64,000 nucleotides of DNA from Virgibacillus_O xinjiangensis. GTDB lineage: Bacteria > Bacillota > Bacilli > Bacillales > Amphibacillaceae. Below the pieces are notes generated by a model. It saw nothing but the letters and a program-made list of their open reading frames with translations. It had not been told where the DNA came from and made no database searches. The number at the start of each line of letters is the position of its first letter. Position 1 is the first letter of the stretch. Shown here in pieces: positions 55,489 to 64,000 of this stretch. The position numbers and the translations under genes were made by a program. The DNA lies in the NCBI RefSeq assembly GCF_042643145.1, contig NZ_JBHRSA010000049.1, forward strand, positions 74,790 through 138,789, written 5' to 3'.

Positions 55489-55881
55489 CTATTTCTCGGT
55501 TTTAGGCATGATCCTCACCGTACATCGGGAGATGCTTATGAGCTGGTCCTGTTCGTCTACTATTTTCACTTCCCATACCATGGAAGTCTTGCCTTTATGC
55601 AAAGGCACAGCCTTTGCTGTAACGGTTCCATCCTGTTTACTCTTTATATGGCTGGAGTTGAGCTCTGTTCCGAAGACATTCACCTTTTGTAAATCGACAA
55701 GATATGCGGATCCCATACTGGCGGCAGTTTCTGCCAATGCTGCAGAAGCACCGCCGTGCAGAAAGCCTGCCGGCTGATGTACCCGGTGATCTACCGGCAT
55801 ACTTAGTTGGACTTCGTTTTCTGTTATGGAGATCATTTCCATGCCGAGTTGTTCCATCAACGTATTTTTAAAACCGTCCAT
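55489..55881 (-). CDS. menI: MenI-type hotdog thioesterase (DHNA-CoA hydrolase)
   Basis: Hotdog-fold acyl-CoA thioesterase of 130 residues, EntH/YdiI type, with VHQPAGFLHGGASAALAETAAS (about 38-59) carrying the catalytic Glu. The step between MenB and MenA needs a 1,4-dihydroxy-2-naphthoyl-CoA thioesterase, and this gene lies 11 bp after menA on the same strand. That context supports MenI. The start is the second ATG (55881), 7 bp from AAGGAG; ATG 55884 is possible. The long N-terminal frame upstream overlaps menA and is rejected. Confidence 0.8.
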   Translation of the reverse strand: MDGFKNTLMEQLGMEMISITENEVQLSMPVDHRVHQPAGFLHGGASAALAETAASMGSAYLVDLQKVNVFGTELNSSHIKSKQDGTVTAKAVPLHKGKTSMVWEVKIVDEQDQLISISRCTVRIMPKTEK

Positions 55882-55892
55882 CATGCATCTCC

Positions 55893-56828
55893 TTATATAA
55901 ATCTGCTTATCAATAGAGACAATCCCAATAGTATTCCATAGATGGTATTCGACTTCCCTGTTGCCGCCATTGCCGGCATCATTTCCAATGGGGTTTCTCC
56001 CGTACGGAACTTCCGAATCACGTCTGCGGCTTTCGGTATACTTAGAAATGTAATGAACGACCATAGGGGCAGAATGCCTGCCGCTATAAGGGTCGCAGTG
56101 ATGATATAGGCAGCTGCGAACATTCCCGCAAGAAAATTGATGGCTTTTTCCCTGCCTAGAAGAATAGCAATTGTCTTTCGGCCGTTCTCTTTATCACCTT
56201 CAAGATCCCGTATGTTATTGGACATCATGATCCCGCCGATGAACAGAGCAACAGGCACGGAGACCAATACAGCATCCACAGTCAGCTCGCCGGTTTGGAT
56301 GAAGTAACTGATTCCGATTATCACCGTACCCATGAAGAAACCGGAGAAGGCTTCCCCGAAAGGTGTATAAGCAATCGGTACAGGTCCTCCAGTATATAAG
56401 TAGCCGAAAAGCATGGATATTAAACCGATGGCAGCGATCCACCAGCTGGACTCCACACAAATATATATCCCCAGCAATATGGATACCCCAAAAAAGGCCA
56501 GAGCCAGACGGAGGATGGTTTTCGGTGCAATGCCATCCCTGACAATAGTACCGCCTATTCCCACGGAATCCTCCGTATCAAGGCCGCGGACATAGTCATA
56601 ATATTCATTGAACATATTTGTGGCTGACTGAATGAGCATGCTGGCAATGAGCATGGCGAGAAATAGTCCGATATTAATAGAGTCTTCACTGAAAGCAAGC
56701 ATGGAACCGATAAACACCGGCACGAAAGAGGCCGTCAAGGTGTGAGGGCGCAGCAGCCGCCACCATACTTGAAAACCACCTTTTTCATTCAAAGCTTTTT
56801 TTACATCTATTTTATCTGTAGAATGCAT
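55893..56828 (-). CDS. menA: MenA, 1,4-dihydroxy-2-naphthoate polyprenyltransferase
   Basis: UbiA-family membrane enzyme that attaches the polyprenyl chain to dihydroxynaphthoate. The 311 residues show about eight or nine hydrophobic helices and both prenyl-diphosphate motifs: ATNMFNEYYDYVRG (about 70) and NNIRDLEGDKENGRKT (about 205). It is divergent from menF-D-H-B-E, with 254 bp between. Together with menI it completes the branch. Confidence 0.93.
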   Translation of the reverse strand: MHSTDKIDVKKALNEKGGFQVWWRLLRPHTLTASFVPVFIGSMLAFSEDSINIGLFLAMLIASMLIQSATNMFNEYYDYVRGLDTEDSVGIGGTIVRDGIAPKTILRLALAFFGVSILLGIYICVESSWWIAAIGLISMLFGYLYTGGPVPIAYTPFGEAFSGFFMGTVIIGISYFIQTGELTVDAVLVSVPVALFIGGIMMSNNIRDLEGDKENGRKTIAILLGREKAINFLAGMFAAAYIITATLIAAGILPLWSFITFLSIPKAADVIRKFRTGETPLEMMPAMAATGKSNTIYGILLGLSLLISRFI

Positions 56829-57000
56829 ATAAGATTCCTCCTGGAATGGATCAATATCATTCTAATAGTAAGGAAATTGGCACCGGGTGTCAATGCACGC
56901 AGAAATGCTTTTCCAATTCTATCTCGCGGGGCGAGGAGACAAGTATTGAATGGACTGATCGGCATTCAAAGGACAGTTATTTAAATAGTTAAATATCATC

Positions 57001-57029
57001 CCCTTTTCTTGAGAAACACAAGAAAAGGG
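57001..57029. repeat. 11-bp perfect inverted repeat over the men promoter
   Basis: CCCTTTTCTTG (57001-57011) and CAAGAAAAGGG (57019-57029), 7-base spacer. It overlaps the -35 and most of the spacer of the menF promoter. It is operator-like; the binding protein is unknown. Confidence 0.75.
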
Positions 57030-57037
57030 AATAAAAT
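57009..57037 (+). promoter_or_regulatory. Promoter of menFDHBE
   Basis: TTGAGA (57009-57014), 17-bp spacer, TAAAAT (57032-57037). Confidence 0.7.
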
Positions 57038-57082
57038 AGATATGATATTCTGTTATTTATGCAGTAACGGAGGTTTAAGCTA

Positions 57083-58471
57083 ATGATTGGTATAAAAGAT
57101 AAAACAACGGAAGAACTACTTCAACGTGCAATTCAAAGCTTGGATCCCAATAAATATAATTCACGCCTCGTCAGTATTACAGAAGAAATTAACGATACAG
57201 ACCCGATGGAGTTTTTTGAAGCAGCAAAAGTTGCAGGGAAAGACCGTGTTTTCTGGACAAGTACGGAGGATGAATTTATTCTAGTTGGAGCAGGTAATGC
57301 ATGGGAGATTGCAGCAGAGCAAGACCGCATAGAATCAACGGAAGAACAGTGGGAGTACGTGCTGAAAACCGCTGTGATCCGTAATCCATACAAAGTCCCC
57401 GGTACGGGGGCAGTGGCCCTCGGGGGCATGACATTCGACCCGGAAAAGGAACGATCTGGTTTATGGGAAAGTTTTCGTCCTAGCCTCTTCACCATTCCCG
57501 AGTATATAATGACCAAGCAGCAGGGGAGCTGTTACCTTACAATAAATATCCAAGTATGTAAAAATGATCATCCCGTCCAGCTCGCCAGGCAGGTTCAGGA
57601 TACTGCAAAGACCCTGCTAACAGGTGGCGGCACAAAGTTACAGAACTTTCGGGTGTCATCCAAAGAAGAAATTGCACCTCAACATTGGAAAGAAACAATC
57701 CGCCGGGCTACGGAGAAAATCCAACAGGGGGAAGCAGAAAAAATAGTGCTGGCCCGTGAACTCCGTCTTACGTTCGACCGAGGAGCTGATATCAGTAATA
57801 TCATAAGGAAGTTGATGAAAACACAGCCCAACAGTTACCTGTTCTGTTTCGAAAAAGGGGATGACTGTTTCCTCGGGGCCACCCCTGAAAGGCTTGTCAG
57901 ACTGGAGGAAGACAAGCTTTTGTCGGCATGTTTGGCAGGTACTGCTCCAAGGGGAGAAACAAAGGAAGAGGATGAGCGGATCGGCAGAGAATTATACCAT
58001 GACCGAAAAAACCGGCAAGAACATGAATTTGTCGTGCAAATGATCAGAAACGCCTTGGAACATCGATGTACAGATATATCGATACCTGAGGCACCCGTCC
58101 TATATCCGCTTAAAAATTTACAGCATCTGTATACGCCCGTAGCGGCGACATTGAAAGATGAATACAGTATCTTTGACATTGTTGAACAACTTCATCCCAC
58201 ACCTGCGCTTGGAGGTACACCTAGACAGGAATCGTTGGAATTCATCAGACAGAATGAGCAACTGGACAGAGGATGGTATGGCGCTCCTGTCGGTTGGCTT
58301 GACAGTAATAGGAATGGTGAGTTCGCTGTAGCGATTCGGTCTTCCCTTATCCGGGGGAAAGAAGCCTCTTTGTTTGCCGGCTGTGGGGTGGTGGCTGATT
58401 CAAATCCAGAAGAGGAGTATCAAGAAACAAAGATCAAGTTCTTACCAATGCTATCAGTTTTAGGAGAATGA
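57083..58471 (+). CDS. menF: MenF, isochorismate synthase
   Basis: Converts chorismate to isochorismate, the first step of menaquinone synthesis. The 462 residues hold an N-terminal subdomain and the C-terminal chorismate-binding domain (about 200-460) with KIVLARELRL (lysine as base), FLGATPERLV, LAGTAPRGETKEEDE, EHEFVV and LHPTPALGGTPR. GGAGGTTTAAGCT precedes the ATG. It overlaps the region of the menD start (menD begins two bases after its stop). Confidence 0.93.
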   Translation: MIGIKDKTTEELLQRAIQSLDPNKYNSRLVSITEEINDTDPMEFFEAAKVAGKDRVFWTSTEDEFILVGAGNAWEIAAEQDRIESTEEQWEYVLKTAVIRNPYKVPGTGAVALGGMTFDPEKERSGLWESFRPSLFTIPEYIMTKQQGSCYLTINIQVCKNDHPVQLARQVQDTAKTLLTGGGTKLQNFRVSSKEEIAPQHWKETIRRATEKIQQGEAEKIVLARELRLTFDRGADISNIIRKLMKTQPNSYLFCFEKGDDCFLGATPERLVRLEEDKLLSACLAGTAPRGETKEEDERIGRELYHDRKNRQEHEFVVQMIRNALEHRCTDISIPEAPVLYPLKNLQHLYTPVAATLKDEYSIFDIVEQLHPTPALGGTPRQESLEFIRQNEQLDRGWYGAPVGWLDSNRNGEFAVAIRSSLIRGKEASLFAGCGVVADSNPEEEYQETKIKFLPMLSVLGE

Positions 58472-58473
58472 AT

Positions 58474-60216
58474 ATGGATCATACAGAGAACCTAACACGA
58501 TATACAGCCAATTTCACAGATGAACTGGCGCGACAAGGGGTGGAAAATGCGGTGATATCTCCGGGTTCCAGGTCCACCCCATTAGCTTTGATGCTGACCG
58601 AACACGAAGCGGTAAAAGAGTGGGTGATCCTAGACGAACGGTCTGCAGCTTTTTTTGCGTTGGGATTGGCAAAGGAAACAAACAGTCCGGTCGCGCTTCT
58701 ATGTACCTCCGGAACTGCGGCGGCAAACTATTACCCGGCAATTGTAGAAGCGCACTACAGCAGGGTTCCCTTAATAGTATTGACCGCAGACCGGCCACAT
58801 GAATTAAGAGAAGTTGGGGCACCGCAAGCAATCGAACAGAGAGACTTATACGGAGAGCACGTCAAGTGGTTTCACGACATGGCCCTTCCCGAAGCAACGG
58901 TGTCGATGTTGCACTATGTAAGGAGCAAAGCAGCACGCTCCGTCTATATGGCGAAAGAAGGAAATCCTGGACCAGTCCATTTGAATTTTCCTTTCAGAGA
59001 ACCTCTGATGCCTGACTTTAGCCTGAAAGACATTTGGAATCATCCTTCTGCGGCAAGGCAGAGTGCCATTACAGCGGAAGAGGGGGGCAGGTTTCTCGAC
59101 CCCTCCCAGGTAGAGCAGATTATGAATCGGCTACAGAATAAGGAAAGGGGAATAATTGTCTGTGGGCCGCAAACGGATGAATCACTCGCAACCTCGATTG
59201 CGGATTTGGCGGCAGCGTGGAATATCCCTATACTTGCGGATCCTTTATCCCAGTTGCGTGCTGGAAAGCATTCGAAATCGCATGTGATTGAGGCTTATGA
59301 CGCCTTCTTGAGAAATAAGGAAATGAGAGCTTCTTTTAAACCCGATTTCATTCTGCGTTTTGGTGCTATGCCTGTTTCCAAGCCATATTTATTTTTTGTG
59401 AAAGAGAATGGGCAGACAGACCATTTCATTATTGAGCACCATTCAGGGTATCGGGAGCCAGCAGGGATCAATGCCCATTTCATTTATGCAGACCCCGCAC
59501 AATTGTGTGATGTGCTCGTAGAAAAAGAGCTCTCTTCGGACGGGGGATGGATGAAACAATGGCTGAGAGCGAATGAGGTCTCTAAAAAGCGGTTGACAGC
59601 TGGTGAAGAAGCGGAATTGACAGAAGGAGAGGCCGTGTTGGGAATGCTGGAAGCAATGCCTGATGGAAGCAGGTTGTATACTGGCAACAGTATGTCCGTA
59701 AGGGATGTGGACACGTTCTTTTTGACCACTGATAAGAACATCCGTGTTCATGCAAATCGTGGAGCCAACGGAATCGACGGAATGGTTTCAAGTGGCATGG
59801 GAGCTGCAGCTGCGGGAGAGACGGTAACATTGCTGCTGGGTGATCTTTCCTTCTTTCATGATATGAACGGGCTTTTGGCAGCCAAACATTATACACTGAA
59901 CATTACGATTCTCCTGATCAACAATAATGGAGGGGGGATATTCTCCTTTCTCCCTCATTTGGATAAGGAAAAACATTTTGAAGCTCTATTCGGTACGCCG
60001 CCCGACATCGACTTTCAATACACAGCTTCCATGTATGGAGGGACATATCGCAACCCTGCCAATTTGGAGGAATTAATGGAAGCATTCACAAAGAGTTATC
60101 AGCATGAAGGATTATCTATCATCGAAGTGAATTCCGATCGAACAATGAATGCGGAGTGGCATCGGAAAAAGTGGAGAGCTATAGAAGAAGAACTGCTCGC
60201 TGGGAGTGATGATTGA
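58474..60216 (+). CDS. menD: MenD, SEPHCHC synthase
   Basis: TPP-dependent enzyme joining 2-oxoglutarate to isochorismate. The 580 residues carry ISPGSRSTPLAL (about 31), the TPP motif GDLSFFHDMNGL ... NNNGGGIFSFLP (about 450-490) and the NRGANGIDG loop. ATG 58474 is 7 bp from AGGAG; ATG 58468, overlapping the menF stop, is only one base from it. The next gene, menH, starts at the base after its stop. Confidence 0.94.
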   Translation: MDHTENLTRYTANFTDELARQGVENAVISPGSRSTPLALMLTEHEAVKEWVILDERSAAFFALGLAKETNSPVALLCTSGTAAANYYPAIVEAHYSRVPLIVLTADRPHELREVGAPQAIEQRDLYGEHVKWFHDMALPEATVSMLHYVRSKAARSVYMAKEGNPGPVHLNFPFREPLMPDFSLKDIWNHPSAARQSAITAEEGGRFLDPSQVEQIMNRLQNKERGIIVCGPQTDESLATSIADLAAAWNIPILADPLSQLRAGKHSKSHVIEAYDAFLRNKEMRASFKPDFILRFGAMPVSKPYLFFVKENGQTDHFIIEHHSGYREPAGINAHFIYADPAQLCDVLVEKELSSDGGWMKQWLRANEVSKKRLTAGEEAELTEGEAVLGMLEAMPDGSRLYTGNSMSVRDVDTFFLTTDKNIRVHANRGANGIDGMVSSGMGAAAAGETVTLLLGDLSFFHDMNGLLAAKHYTLNITILLINNNGGGIFSFLPHLDKEKHFEALFGTPPDIDFQYTASMYGGTYRNPANLEELMEAFTKSYQHEGLSIIEVNSDRTMNAEWHRKKWRAIEEELLAGSDD

Positions 60217-61041
60217 TTGTACTTTACTATTGATGATGCTTCCTATTGGTATGAAGTACATGGAGAAGGAGTACCTCTCGTTATGCTTCACGGGTTTACC
60301 GGCAGTTCGCAAACCTGGTCTGAATTCATCTGTCATCATTCAGAAGGTGTACAGGTCATAGTCGTCGATCTGCCTGGCCATGGCAGCACAACGATTTCCT
60401 CCATTCGAACGATGGAAGATTGTTGCCGGGACTTGCGGGCATTGTTTCTATCCATGGGTTTGGATCAATTCCATCTAGCCGGCTACTCGATGGGGGGGAG
60501 GACTGCTTTATCCTTTGCCATGCTATATCCTGAGCTTTTGAAATCTCTTATATTGGAAAGTGCCTCGCCTGGGTTGGAGGGACAGATGAGAGAGGATAGA
60601 AGAGAAATGGACGCAAAGCTGGCCCGGAGGATTGAAAGGGGCGGGTTGTCTGCCTTCGTTGATTTTTGGGAGCAGCTACCCTTATTTGAAAGCCAGAAAC
60701 AATTACCTTCCCATGTAAGGGCAGCTGTCAGGGAAGAGAGGATGTCACAGACAGAGGAAGGGCTGGCACAGTCCCTGCGCGGTATGGGGACCGGAAGGCA
60801 GCCTTCCTGGTGGCACATGCTTTGTGGACTCAGCTTACCGGTACTTTTGCTTGCCGGTGAACAGGATGAAAAATTTGTAAAAATCAACCAGGAGATGGCA
60901 GAGAAACTGCCCCTCCATACGTTGAAGATTGTTGCAGGGGCAGGACATGCAATTCACGTGGAAAAACCCGGGAAATTTGGTAAACTGGTATCAGGATTTA
61001 TAAAAAATTATTCATCATCCTTGTCGTTACATAAAGATTGA
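60217..61041 (+). CDS. menH: MenH, SHCHC synthase
   Basis: Alpha/beta-hydrolase that removes pyruvate from SEPHCHC. The 274 residues carry nucleophile Ser in LAGYSMGGRTALS (about 88), Asp in LLLAGEQDEKFV and His in GAGHAIHVE (about 247). The start is TTG, directly after the menD stop, with GGGAGTG in the end of menD. Confidence 0.9.
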   Translation: MYFTIDDASYWYEVHGEGVPLVMLHGFTGSSQTWSEFICHHSEGVQVIVVDLPGHGSTTISSIRTMEDCCRDLRALFLSMGLDQFHLAGYSMGGRTALSFAMLYPELLKSLILESASPGLEGQMREDRREMDAKLARRIERGGLSAFVDFWEQLPLFESQKQLPSHVRAAVREERMSQTEEGLAQSLRGMGTGRQPSWWHMLCGLSLPVLLLAGEQDEKFVKINQEMAEKLPLHTLKIVAGAGHAIHVEKPGKFGKLVSGFIKNYSSSLSLHKD

Positions 61042-61068
61042 ACGGGGAGGAGTGAAGGAGGATATACC

Positions 61069-61887
61069 ATGACAGTACAATGGGAAAAAGTCAGGAATTA
61101 TGAAGAAATCATCTATGAAAAGTATAATGGCATTGCCAAAGTGACGATTAACCGACCAGAGAAAAGAAATGCTTTTACACCACTTACAGTGAACGAAATG
61201 ATTGATGCTTTCGCCGATGCAAGGGATGACTCGTCCATCGGTGTGATTGTGTTAGCCGGAGAGGGAGAGAAAGCATTCTGTTCTGGCGGAGACCAATCCG
61301 TACGCGGACATGGCGGTTATGTAGGGGATGATCAGGTTCCAAGATTGAATGTACTTGATTTGCAGCGCTTGATCCGTACTATTCCTAAACCTGTAGTTGC
61401 CATGGTTTCCGGATATGCTATTGGAGGCGGACATGTCCTTCATGTTGTATGTGATCTGACTATTGCAGCGGATAATGCCATCTTTGGTCAGACTGGACCT
61501 AAAGTGGGAAGTTTTGATGCTGGTTATGGAGCTGGATTGCTGGCACGGATGGTCGGCCATAAACGGGCCCGTGAAATCTGGTATCTATGCCGTCAATATA
61601 ATGCAGAAGAAGCATATGAAATGGGATTGGTCAACACGGTGGTACCAGTCGATCGACTGGAAGAGGAAACCATCCAGTGGTGTGAGGAAATGCTTGAAAA
61701 ATCTCCAACCGCGTTGAGATTCCTTAAAGCTTCATTCAATGCTGACACCGATGGTCTAGCCGGATTGCAGCAAATGGGCGGAGATGCAACCCTGCTTTAT
61801 TATACGACGGATGAAGCAAAAGAAGGACGCGATGCTTTCAAAGAAAAAAGAAAGCCGGACTTCAAGCAATTCCCTCGCTTTCCGTGA
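61069..61887 (+). CDS. menB: MenB, 1,4-dihydroxy-2-naphthoyl-CoA synthase
   Basis: Crotonase-family enzyme that closes the second ring of the naphthoquinone. The 272 residues carry [15 protein letters not shown] (about 82), [16 protein letters not shown] (about 120) and [14 protein letters not shown] with the catalytic Asp. A GGGGAGGAG-rich site precedes the ATG. A terminator-like hairpin lies between it and menE. Confidence 0.96.
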   Translation: MTVQWEKVRNYEEIIYEKYNGIAKVTINRPEKRNAFTPLTVNEMIDAFADARDDSSIGVIVLAGEGEKAFCSGGDQSVRGHGGYVGDDQVPRLNVLDLQRLIRTIPKPVVAMVSGYAIGGGHVLHVVCDLTIAADNAIFGQTGPKVGSFDAGYGAGLLARMVGHKRAREIWYLCRQYNAEEAYEMGLVNTVVPVDRLEEETIQWCEEMLEKSPTALRFLKASFNADTDGLAGLQQMGGDATLLYYTTDEAKEGRDAFKEKRKPDFKQFPRFP

Positions 61888-61918
61888 TTTCACAGGAAAA
61901 ACAGAGATGCTATATTCC

Positions 61919-61953
61919 AGACCTTTGTCTCTATACAGACAAAGGTCTTTCCT
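61919..61953 (+). terminator. Hairpin between menB and menE (attenuator-like)
   Basis: AGACCTTTGTCT (61919-61930) / AGACAAAGGTCT (61937-61948), perfect 12 bp, 6-base loop, then TTCCTTT. It is terminator-like, yet menE starts only 45 bp later on the same strand. Confidence 0.6.
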
Positions 61954-61997
61954 TTAATAAGGAAGCCCATCAAGTGACGCAGAAAGGAGTAGGATTG

Positions 61998-63443
61998 ATG
62001 ACGGAAGTGATACCTCATTGGCTGAGTAAACAAGCTGATTTGGCTCCGGGCCAGACTGCTATAGAATACAAAGACAGCAATTCCATTACGTTCTCGGAGT
62101 TGGAACAGAAGAGCCGTCAATTTGCACGCAAATTGGCGGCTTTGGACATACGGAAAGGTTCCCGTGTCGGTGTGTTATCCGGCAACAGTGAAGCCTTCGT
62201 CGTGACATTGCATGCATTAAGTTATCTGGGAGCAGTTGCTGTCTTGCTCAATACCCGGCTGACAGAAGCAGAACTTACTCACCAACTGAAAGACGCGCAT
62301 GTGACGTTGCTTCTTGCAAGTGGTGAGGCAGTAGATCGCGGCATGTCGTTCCCGGTAAAGGTGTATGCCATGGAGGAAGTCGAAGGGTATGGGGAGAAGG
62401 AGGTGGACCTGGCTGAAGAGATCCATCTGGATGATCCTTTCACCATTATCTATACATCAGGGACGACCGGTTTTCCAAAAGGAGTCATCCATACATACGG
62501 AAATCATTGGTGGAGTGCTGTCTCATCTGCTCTGAACCTTGGTATAGACCAAACGGATAAATGGCTGATGGCTATGCCGGTGTTTCATGTCAGCGGACTT
62601 TCTATTCTGATGAAAAGTGTGATTTACGGGATGCCTGTTTTCATGCTGGAAAAGTTCGATGTCAAAGAGGTTCATCAGGCGATTATGGAGAAGGATGTGA
62701 CCATCGTCTCGGTGGTGACAGTAATGGTTCAACGACTACTCCAACAACTAGGGGATAGAAAATATCCAGACACTTTCCGGTGTATGCTTCTAGGTGGGGG
62801 GCCTGCTCCTAAACCACTTCTAAGAGAGGCACAGCAACGGAATATTCCTGTATTCCAGTCTTACGGCTTGACCGAGACTTCGTCGCAAATTGTCACATTA
62901 AGCCCGAAAGATACGTTGAGAAAAGTGGGGTCTGCCGGGAAGCCTTTGATGCCCGCCCAACTCCGGATTGTAGAAAAGGATAACGAGGGAATTGGAGAAA
63001 TCTATGTAAAGGGGCCGATGGTGACAAAAGGTTATTATAACAACCAAGAGGCCAATGAAAAGGCATTTGTAAATGGTTGGCTATCTACAGGCGATTTAGG
63101 ACGTTTGGATGAGGAAGGCTTTCTCTATGTGGCCGACAGGAGAAAAGATTTGATCATCTCGGGTGGAGAAAATATTTATCCATCAGAAATAGAAAGTGTC
63201 CTTTCAGGAATGGAACAAATCAGAGAGGTAGGGGTAGCCGGAGTCGAGGACCCAACATGGGGCCAGGTTCCTGCAGCTTACGTTGTCAAAGCCCATGAGG
63301 TTTCAAAAGAGGAAATCGTCACCTATGCAAGGAATCTGCTCGCAGGCTACAAGATACCTAAATATATCCACTTTATCAGTGAACTGCCAAGGAATGCGTC
63401 CAATAAGATTGTCCGTTCCGCCCTGGAAGATCATAAGGAATAA
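61998..63443 (+). CDS. menE: MenE, o-succinylbenzoate-CoA ligase
   Basis: AMP-forming CoA ligase that activates o-succinylbenzoate for MenB. The 481 residues carry the P-loop IIYTSGTTGFPKG (about 151), the YGLTETSS motif (about 290), WLSTGDLG and the C-terminal lysine loop PRNASNKIVR. ATG 61998 follows AAAGGAG by 8 bp; the 38-codon frame upstream runs through the hairpin and menB end and is rejected. It lies last in men. Confidence 0.93.
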   Translation: MTEVIPHWLSKQADLAPGQTAIEYKDSNSITFSELEQKSRQFARKLAALDIRKGSRVGVLSGNSEAFVVTLHALSYLGAVAVLLNTRLTEAELTHQLKDAHVTLLLASGEAVDRGMSFPVKVYAMEEVEGYGEKEVDLAEEIHLDDPFTIIYTSGTTGFPKGVIHTYGNHWWSAVSSALNLGIDQTDKWLMAMPVFHVSGLSILMKSVIYGMPVFMLEKFDVKEVHQAIMEKDVTIVSVVTVMVQRLLQQLGDRKYPDTFRCMLLGGGPAPKPLLREAQQRNIPVFQSYGLTETSSQIVTLSPKDTLRKVGSAGKPLMPAQLRIVEKDNEGIGEIYVKGPMVTKGYYNNQEANEKAFVNGWLSTGDLGRLDEEGFLYVADRRKDLIISGGENIYPSEIESVLSGMEQIREVGVAGVEDPTWGQVPAAYVVKAHEVSKEEIVTYARNLLAGYKIPKYIHFISELPRNASNKIVRSALEDHKE

Positions 63444-63561
63444 ATGTTGAAGAGAAAAGTGGATCATGTCCTTCATGGCACTTATGACAGTGAACTTTCT
63501 TTTATCATGCATACATGCTCCGGTGCCTTTTCAGGCAAATTAAGGGCAGGAGGTGCGTGTA

Positions 63562-63882
63562 GTGGAAAAGAAGAAGTTTTATGTCAATATCGGCACAGGT
63601 GAAATCTCTCAAATTCCATACAGCAATAATGATGGGTATGTCATCCATGCCACCGAGGATGAAGTACGTATGCTTCGGGCCAAATTTGAAAACATGCACG
63701 GAGCGAGCTTCCGAGCTTTCTGGCGGTCGCATGTTCCTATCAAGCCTTATCACGAAGACGAGGCCAACGATGATTATGATGACAATATGGCGGAGGCGTT
63801 CGAACTACTGCATGAGTGGGGAGATGAACAGACAAAGTCACATATCCAATCACTGGGACTGTTATCTGATCGTCCCAGGTAA
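63562..63882 (+). CDS. Conserved hypothetical protein, hydrophilic
   Basis: Protein of 106 residues, no signal peptide or membrane helix. N-terminal half is beta-rich (KKFYVNIGTGEISQIPYS ... VIHATEDEVRMLRAKFENM), with a long acidic middle (HEDEANDDYDDN) and C-terminal helix. I recall similar small Bacillus proteins, but no function. GTG 63562 is 8 bp from AGGAGG; in-frame GTG 63553 overlaps it. Confidence 0.7.
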   Translation: MEKKKFYVNIGTGEISQIPYSNNDGYVIHATEDEVRMLRAKFENMHGASFRAFWRSHVPIKPYHEDEANDDYDDNMAEAFELLHEWGDEQTKSHIQSLGLLSDRPR

Positions 63883-63887
63883 GAAGT

Positions 63888-63923
63888 GGGAATAGAATGC
63901 AGTATGTATTCTATTCCCCTTTT
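63888..63923 (+). terminator. Terminator after the hypothetical gene
   Basis: GGGAATAGAAT / ATTCTATTCCC stem, 9-base loop, then CTTTT. Confidence 0.88.
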
Positions 63924-64000
63924 GTGTGCCCGGCATGTGCGCACGCTTTAGGGTTCGAGTCCCGAGCGGTGAAGGTCATTGTAACCGTTAGCTAAAGGCA

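Noticed and set aside
63446..63601. Short ORF between menE and the hypothetical gene
   Set aside because: It overlaps the start of the next gene in another frame, has no ribosome-binding site and no family pattern.
63945..63970. tRNA T-arm-like GGGTTCGAGTCCC near the right edge
   Set aside because: The upstream sequence has no D-arm or anticodon arm (a protein-gene terminator lies there), only about four of five T-stem bases pair, and no acceptor pairing is seen. A chance match is more likely.

Overview
This window looks like core chromosome from a spore-forming, menaquinone-using, low-to-mid GC Bacillaceae that copes with salt, of the Halobacillus / Virgibacillus / Thalassobacillus kind. 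The evidence is: sporulation genes (yunB, yutC, lytH, yutH-like), a complete men pathway, SufCDSUB, a FadR-controlled fadNAE operon, S-box, L-box and FMN riboswitches, and salt-related transporters (BCCT, NhaC-type, NSS). Gene order from fadNAE to metQ, in the suf operon, and in the yun/yut/yui/yug blocks resembles Bacillus subtilis as I remember it; no alignment could be run. I saw no insertion sequence, prophage, CRISPR array, rRNA or complete tRNA.

Layout. 1-5 kb: 3' end of aceA, a WalR-box cell-wall hydrolase (CwlO-like), a betaine/BCCT carrier and a bacterial aeRF1-type (VLRF1) protein. 5-7.6 kb: zinc uptake operon znuC-znuB-zur on the minus strand, with a Zur operator inside its promoter spacer, and copZ on the other side. 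7.6-13.2 kb: fadN-fadA-fadE with a FadR operator. 13.3-18 kb: yusI, gcvH, yusF, yusE, then a SAM-I riboswitch and metN-metP-metQ. 18.1-23.7 kb: a probable 48-aa ORF, then sufC-sufD-sufS-sufU-sufB. 23.8-27.3 kb: yunE, yunD, yunC, yunB. 27.3-31.1 kb: a lysine riboswitch with an NhaC-type transporter (LysW-like), and an NSS transporter with a 35-residue MetS-type small subunit. 31.1-37.7 kb: sporulation and yut genes (lytH, yutC, yutD, yutE, yutF, pgpA, yutH, hydroxyacid dehydrogenase, yutI). 37.9-44.6 kb: yuzD, dapF, an ErpA-type Fe-S carrier, an FNR-like regulator, ferredoxin-NADP reductase, NDH-2, yuiB, yuiC, yuiD. 44.8-52.8 kb: deoD, an orphan ptsH (HPr), kapB, sodC, patB, pgi, yuzA, yugI, the yugO potassium channel and a thioredoxin-like protein. 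53-64 kb: M42 aminopeptidase, FMN riboswitch with ribU, a DksA-like protein without its zinc cysteines, menI and menA, divergent menF-D-H-B-E, and one hypothetical gene.

How it fits together. Several genes serve redox and Fe-S metabolism: SUF assembly, the NifU-like and ErpA-like carriers, YumC, NDH-2 and the whole menaquinone branch. Nutrient sensing is by RNA (SAM, lysine, FMN) or by repressor (Zur, FadR). I found no unmistakably new multi-gene system. The points most worth checking are regulatory: the Zur operator fully inside a promoter spacer, the L-box driving an NhaC-type carrier, an uncatalogued leader hairpin before the NSS/MetS pair, an 11-bp inverted repeat over the men promoter, and a terminator-like hairpin between menB and menE. 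Among proteins, the VLRF1 release-factor homologue, the HEPN protein lacking its catalytic histidine, and the DksA-like protein lacking all four cysteines stand out.
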